Positions 60,150-64,000 of a stretch of 64,000 nt of DNA are shown here, piece after piece. Numbering within the stretch: the stretch's first letter is position 1; each line of letters starts with the position of its first letter. The position numbers were made by a program, and so were the translations under genes. The DNA is from Pseudomonas rhizoryzae (GTDB taxonomy: Bacteria; Pseudomonadota; Gammaproteobacteria; Pseudomonadales; Pseudomonadaceae): contig NZ_SULM01000007.1 in the NCBI RefSeq assembly GCF_005250615.1, forward strand, positions 62,001 through 126,000. Direction: 5' to 3'. The notes below the pieces were generated by a model. That model was given only the letters and a program-made list of their open reading frames with translations. It had not been told where the DNA came from and searched no databases.

Positions 60150-60988
60150 TGGCTCCCGTTTCCATCACCGCGCCCCTGGTGCTCAACGTCATCGATCTGG
60201 TACGCCAGGCCGGCGCGGCCATCCTGCCGCATTGGCGCCAGGGCGTGGCGGTGCGGCAGAAGAGCGACGACTCGCCGGTGACCGCCGCCGACCTCGCCGC
60301 TCACCGCGTGCTGGCCGAGGGCCTGGCGCGCCTGACGCCGGACGTGCCGGTGCTGTCTGAAGAGGCCTGCGACATCCCCTTCGCGGTGCGCAGTGCCTGG
60401 GACGTCTGGTGGGTGGTCGATCCCCTGGACGGCACCAAGGAATTCATCGACGGCAGCGAGGAATTCACCGTCAACGTCGCCCTGGTCGAACGGGGTCAGG
60501 TGATCTTCGGCGTAGTCGGCATTCCCACCCGCGACGTCTGCTTCAGCGGCGGCCGCGAACTGGGCGCCTTCCGCATCCAGGGCGAGGACGGCATCGAGAT
60601 CGGTGTGCGCAACCAGCCGGAAGAGGCCTTCACCGTGGTCGCCAGTCGCCGTCACAGCAGCCCGACCCAGCAACGTCTGCTCGATGAATTGGGCAACACG
60701 GTGGGCGAACCCACGCTGGTCAGCGTCGGCAGCTCGCTCAAGTTCTGCCTCCTGGCCGAGGGCAAGGCCGACTTCTATCCGCGCCTCGCCCCCACCTCCC
60801 AGTGGGACACCGCCGCCGCCCAGGGGGTACTGGAAGGCGCCGGCGGCGAGGTGCTGACCCTGGACGGCCAGCCCCTCACCTACGAAATGCGCGAATCCTT
60901 CCTCAACCCGCACTTCCTCGCCCTGCCCCGCGAGGCCGCCTGGCGGCAGCAAGTGCTGAAGCTAGCCGGGTCCTTGGGCGAGGCCTGA
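60146..60988 (+). CDS. cysQ: 3'(2'),5'-bisphosphate nucleotidase CysQ
   Basis: 280 residues. Inositol-monophosphatase-fold Mg-dependent phosphatase. Motifs: SDDSPVTAADLAAH, EEACD and VDPLDGTKEFIDG (metal-binding Asp/Glu), and APTSQWDTAAAQGVL near the end. It recycles PAP formed in sulfate assimilation. Coupled to nudE. Confidence 0.95.
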   Translation: MMAPVSITAPLVLNVIDLVRQAGAAILPHWRQGVAVRQKSDDSPVTAADLAAHRVLAEGLARLTPDVPVLSEEACDIPFAVRSAWDVWWVVDPLDGTKEFIDGSEEFTVNVALVERGQVIFGVVGIPTRDVCFSGGRELGAFRIQGEDGIEIGVRNQPEEAFTVVASRRHSSPTQQRLLDELGNTVGEPTLVSVGSSLKFCLLAEGKADFYPRLAPTSQWDTAAAQGVLEGAGGEVLTLDGQPLTYEMRESFLNPHFLALPREAAWRQQVLKLAGSLGEA

Positions 60989-60993
60989 GGCCG

Positions 60994-62223
60994 CTAGGCC
61001 ACCACCTTGGCCAGCTCCGGCACATCGCCGGACAACCCCAGGGCGCGGCGCACGAACAGCGCCTTGGCCTCGAAATGGCGATCGACCTGCTTGAGCGCGG
61101 CGTTGCGCAGCCAGCGCAGCGGCAGGCGATCGTCCTGGAACAGCCGCTGGAAGCCCTCCATGGCCGCCATCATCGCCAGGTTGTGCGGCATACGCCGACG
61201 CTCGTAGCGTTCCAGCACCCGTTGTTCGGCGATGGCTTCACCGCGCGCCTGGGCATGGCGCAGTTCTTCGGCCAGCACCGCGGCATCGAGAAAACCCAGG
61301 TTGACGCCCTGCCCAGCCAGTGGATGGATGACGTGGGCGGCATCGCCGATCAGCGCCAGGCCCGGTTCCACATAACGCTTGGCGTGCCGCTGGCGCAGCG
61401 GGATGCACAGCCGCGTATCGCTGCATTCCACCTCTCCCAGCCGATGCTCGAAGGCCTCGCCCAGGGCCTGGCAGAAGGCCGCATCGTCCAGCGCCATCAG
61501 CCGCTCGCCCTGCTTGGGCGTGCAGGACCAGACGATGGAGCACCACTGGGTGTCGCCACCGCGATCCAGCGGCAGGAAGGCCAGGGGGCCATCGTCGGTG
61601 AATCTCTGCCAGGCGGTGCGCTGGTGCGACTCGGCGCAGCGCACGCTGGTGACGATGGCATGGTGCAGATAGTCCCACTCGCGGGTTTCCAGCCCGGCCA
61701 GACGGCGCACCGCCGAGGTGGCGCCATCGGCGGCCACCACCAGCGGGGCACGAATCTGGCGGTCGCCAGCCAGTTGCACCAGCCACTGATCGCCCGAGCG
61801 ACGCAGCAATTCCAGCCGTGCCTCGGGCAACAGCAGGACGTTGGCCTCGGCCAGACGTTCGAGCAGGGCATCCTGCACCACACGATTCTCGACGATATGG
61901 CCGAGCACCTCGGCATGCACGCTGGCCGCATCGAAATGCACGGCGCCGGTGCCGGAGCCGTCCCAGACGTGCATCGCCTGGTAGGGACTGACGCGGCGCG
62001 CCAGGATGCCATCCCAGGCGCCGAGGCGCTGGAGGATGCGCTGGCTGGCCAGCGACAGGGCGCTGACCCGGGGTTCGAAGGGCAGATCGCTTTCGACCGC
62101 CCCGGGCTTGAGCGGGCCGCGGTCGAGCAGCACCACCGACAGGCCGCTGTCGGCCAGGGCCAGGGCCAGGGCGCTGCCGACCATGCCGGCACCGACGATC
62201 ACCAGATCCGCATGGGTCAGCAT
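60994..62223 (-). CDS. ubiI: Flavin-dependent ubiquinone hydroxylase, UbiI type (VisC)
   Basis: 409 residues. FAD-binding start DLVIVGAGMVGSALALAL, second motif PLVVAADGATSAVRRLAG, and GDAAHVIHPLAGQGVNLGFLDA signature of ring hydroxylases in the UbiH/COQ6 family. In pseudomonads the gene after ubiH is the C5-hydroxylase type; assignment to UbiI is by order. Start ATG 62223 chosen; 39 codons upstream overlap ubiH and are unsupported. Convergent with cysQ, with 5 bases between stop codons. Confidence 0.9.
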   Translation of the reverse strand: MLTHADLVIVGAGMVGSALALALADSGLSVVLLDRGPLKPGAVESDLPFEPRVSALSLASQRILQRLGAWDGILARRVSPYQAMHVWDGSGTGAVHFDAASVHAEVLGHIVENRVVQDALLERLAEANVLLLPEARLELLRRSGDQWLVQLAGDRQIRAPLVVAADGATSAVRRLAGLETREWDYLHHAIVTSVRCAESHQRTAWQRFTDDGPLAFLPLDRGGDTQWCSIVWSCTPKQGERLMALDDAAFCQALGEAFEHRLGEVECSDTRLCIPLRQRHAKRYVEPGLALIGDAAHVIHPLAGQGVNLGFLDAAVLAEELRHAQARGEAIAEQRVLERYERRRMPHNLAMMAAMEGFQRLFQDDRLPLRWLRNAALKQVDRHFEAKALFVRRALGLSGDVPELAKVVA

Positions 62224-62242
62224 GCTCGTTTCTCCTCGCAGG

Positions 62243-63424
62243 TCAGGGACGGGTACCCAGGCCCATGGCCTGGCGGGCGAAGGCACTCTTGGCCGGTGGG
62301 CACAACTCCAGGCCAACCAGGCCCAGGTTGCGTCCGGCACTGAGCCAGGGCCGGCTGTTGGAGAACAGCCGGGTGATGCGATCGGAAAAGCCGATGGTCA
62401 GTTGCTGGTCCAGGCGCTGACGCTGCAGGTATTCCTGCAGGACGGCGAAGTCGCCGGGGGCCGTGCTGCTCTCCAGCAGGCACTCGGCCAGGCTGTCCAC
62501 ATCGCGCAAGGACAGGTTGAAACCCTGGCCGGCGATGGGGTGCAGGCTGTGGGCAGCATTGCCCAGCACCACCAGGTGTGGCCGCACCTGCTCATTGGCT
62601 TCCAAGAGCGTCAGCGGATAGGCATGGCGGGTACCGACCTGGGTGAAGCTGCCCAGGCGATAGCCCACGGCGCGTTGCAGTTCGGCGAGGAAGACTGCCT
62701 GCGGCGCCTGCTGCAGTCGCAGGGCCTCGCTGTCCGGCTGGGTCCAGACCAGGGCGCTACGCTGGCCCGGCAGCGGCAGCAGCGCCAGGGGGCCATGGGG
62801 GGTGAAGCGCTCGAAGGCGCGCCCACCATGGCCGAGATTGGTGGAGACGTTGGCGATCAGCGCGGTCTGCTCGTACACCGTCCGCCGCACCTCGATACCG
62901 AGGGCCTCGCGCAGCGCCGAGCGTCCGCCATCGGCCAGCACCACCAGGCCACACTCCAGCGTCGCGCCGTCGTCCAGTTCCAGGCGATAGCCGTCGGGGA
63001 TGGCGGTGAGCCGGCGCACCTCGGCCGGGCAGCGCCAGTCCACCACCTCGCGATCCAGCGCCTGCCACAGCACCTGGCCGATCCAGGCGTTTTCCACCAC
63101 GTAGCCCAGCGCCGGCAGGTTCTCGTCGCGGGCGAGCAACTGGGTCACGCCGAAGCGGCCCTGATCGGAGACCTGGATCTCGCGGATCGCCTCGGCATGC
63201 TCAGCCAGGGCGTCCCAGACACCCAGGCGCTGGTAGATCAGCCGCGAGCCGTAGGACAGCGCCGAGGAACGGGCGTCGTAGCTGGGCTGGTAGGTATCGC
63301 CGGGGGCGAAGGGCTCCACCAGCAGGATGCGCCAACCGCGCGCCTTGGCGCCGGCCTGCAGGGCCAGAGCCAGGCTGGCGCCGACCAGGCCGCCGCCGAT
63401 GATGGCGATATCAGGACGTTGCAT
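62243..63424 (-). CDS. ubiH: 2-octaprenyl-6-methoxyphenol hydroxylase UbiH
   Basis: 393 residues. FAD start DIAIIGGGLVGASLALALQ, YDARSSALSYGSRLIYQRLGVW, and NAAHSLHPIAGQGFNLSLRDV, which match UbiH. Hydroxylates the C4 position of the ubiquinone ring precursor in the membrane-associated Ubi complex. Its start overlaps the pepP end by 14 bases, in the pepP-ubiH-ubiI order. Confidence 0.94.
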   Translation of the reverse strand: MQRPDIAIIGGGLVGASLALALQAGAKARGWRILLVEPFAPGDTYQPSYDARSSALSYGSRLIYQRLGVWDALAEHAEAIREIQVSDQGRFGVTQLLARDENLPALGYVVENAWIGQVLWQALDREVVDWRCPAEVRRLTAIPDGYRLELDDGATLECGLVVLADGGRSALREALGIEVRRTVYEQTALIANVSTNLGHGGRAFERFTPHGPLALLPLPGQRSALVWTQPDSEALRLQQAPQAVFLAELQRAVGYRLGSFTQVGTRHAYPLTLLEANEQVRPHLVVLGNAAHSLHPIAGQGFNLSLRDVDSLAECLLESSTAPGDFAVLQEYLQRQRLDQQLTIGFSDRITRLFSNSRPWLSAGRNLGLVGLELCPPAKSAFARQAMGLGTRP

Positions 63425-64000
63425 GAGCGTTCTCCCGGCGGTCGCGCGCGGCCGCCATCAAGCCTTCGATCTCCGCGGCCGCCTTGGGCAGGCCGGCGGT
63501 CAGCACCTCGCAACCCTGGCGCGTCACCAGTACCTCGTCCTCGATACGGATACCGAGGCCCCGCCATTTGCGCGGCACCTCGGCATCCGTCGGGATATAC
63601 AGGCCGGGCTCCACGGTCAGCACCATGCCCGGTTCCAGCATCCGCCACTGGTCGCCGATACGGTATTCGCCGACGTCGTGCACATCCAACCCCAGCCAGT
63701 GGCCGGCGCGATGCATGTAGAAGTCACGACAGGCGCCGGTTTCGATCAGTTCATCCAGTTCGCCGGCGAGCAGGCCCAGAGCCAACAGCCCCGCGGTGAT
63801 CACCCTGACCGTGGCCTCGTGGGGTTCGTTCCAGTGGCGTCCAGGCGCCACGCAGGCGATGGCGGCCTGGTTGGCCTCCAGCACGATGTCGTACAGCTGC
63901 CGCTGCTCCGGCGAGAAGCGCCCGTTGACCGGAAAGGTGCGGGTCACGTCGCTGGCATAGCAGTCCAGCTCGCAGCCGGCATCGATCAGCACCAGCTCGC
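63411..64000 (-). CDS. pepP: Xaa-Pro aminopeptidase PepP, C-terminal part (gene continues beyond window)
   Basis: The C-terminal 196 residues of a metallopeptidase of the creatinase/aminopeptidase P family. Metal ligands are visible: Asp in LIDAGCELDCYASDVTRTF (two Asp), His in HRAGHWLGLDVHDVG, Glu in TVEPGLYIP and Glu in GIRIEDEVLVT. Removes N-terminal residues before proline. The start lies outside the window. Confidence 0.95.
   Translation of the reverse strand, partial: ELVLIDAGCELDCYASDVTRTFPVNGRFSPEQRQLYDIVLEANQAAIACVAPGRHWNEPHEATVRVITAGLLALGLLAGELDELIETGACRDFYMHRAGHWLGLDVHDVGEYRIGDQWRMLEPGMVLTVEPGLYIPTDAEVPRKWRGLGIRIEDEVLVTRQGCEVLTAGLPKAAAEIEGLMAAARDRRENAHATS

Overview
This window is high-GC chromosomal DNA from a Pseudomonas. 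Gene content and order match the genus: lptD-surA-pdxA-rsmA-apaG-apaH-glpE, prkA-yeaH-spoVR, cca, folK-folB/plsY, tsaD/rpsU-dnaG-rpoD, and pepP-ubiH-ubiI. From memory, bases 1-21100 run parallel to the rpoD-to-lptD segment of P. aeruginosa. phoX, uronate dehydrogenase and REP-like repeats point away from P. aeruginosa itself, possibly to the oryzihabitans/psychrotolerans side, but I cannot confirm the species.

Layout. 1-7251: outer-membrane biogenesis and housekeeping genes. 7252-12515: the stress-associated kinase/VWA/SpoVR trio, ending in a terminator hairpin that also carries the ribosome binding site of cca. 12516-21126: tRNA end repair, folate and phospholipid synthesis, tRNA t6A synthesis, the rpsU-dnaG-rpoD macromolecular synthesis block and a CAT-anticodon tRNA best read as tRNA-Ile2. 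21127-26200: an accessory pocket with hipBA and its operator, a DUF4337 protein, a MITE-like element, a Fic protein and an acyltransferase. 26223-27930: a uronate dehydrogenase/lactonase pair.

28023-34159 is a four-gene minus-strand signalling operon: large CHASE3-GAF-kinase-3xREC hybrid, CheR, receiver-less CheB, REC-kinase. It has no receptor, CheA or CheW. Just beyond it, at about 34627-34803 (minus), is a non-coding RNA gene of the RsmX/Y/Z type. It has repeated AAGGAT-loop hairpins, a terminator and a perfect GacA-type upstream site (TGTAAG-N6-CTTACA) at 34860-34877. It is not protein coding and is the most important non-obvious feature here. 34910-43663 holds two FadE-like acyl-CoA dehydrogenases (one behind a PsrA-like box), a thioredoxin-like protein, an MFS symporter, small enzymes and comF. 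43729-46703 holds Tat-exported PhoX behind a Pho box, then srkA. 46900-50868 is trifunctional putA with GTTGCA operators upstream. 51160-54469 is a luciferase-like oxidoreductase and an HBM-type chemoreceptor separated by an AT-rich gap. 54646-60988 is FdhF-like oxidoreductase, fdhD, a LysR regulator, yrfG, nudE and cysQ. 60994-64000 is the ubiI-ubiH-pepP operon, cut by the window end.

Start codons were moved from the longest reading frame to the family-typical start wherever a ribosome binding site or gene overlap supported it. Family names and motifs are from recall; no database search was run.
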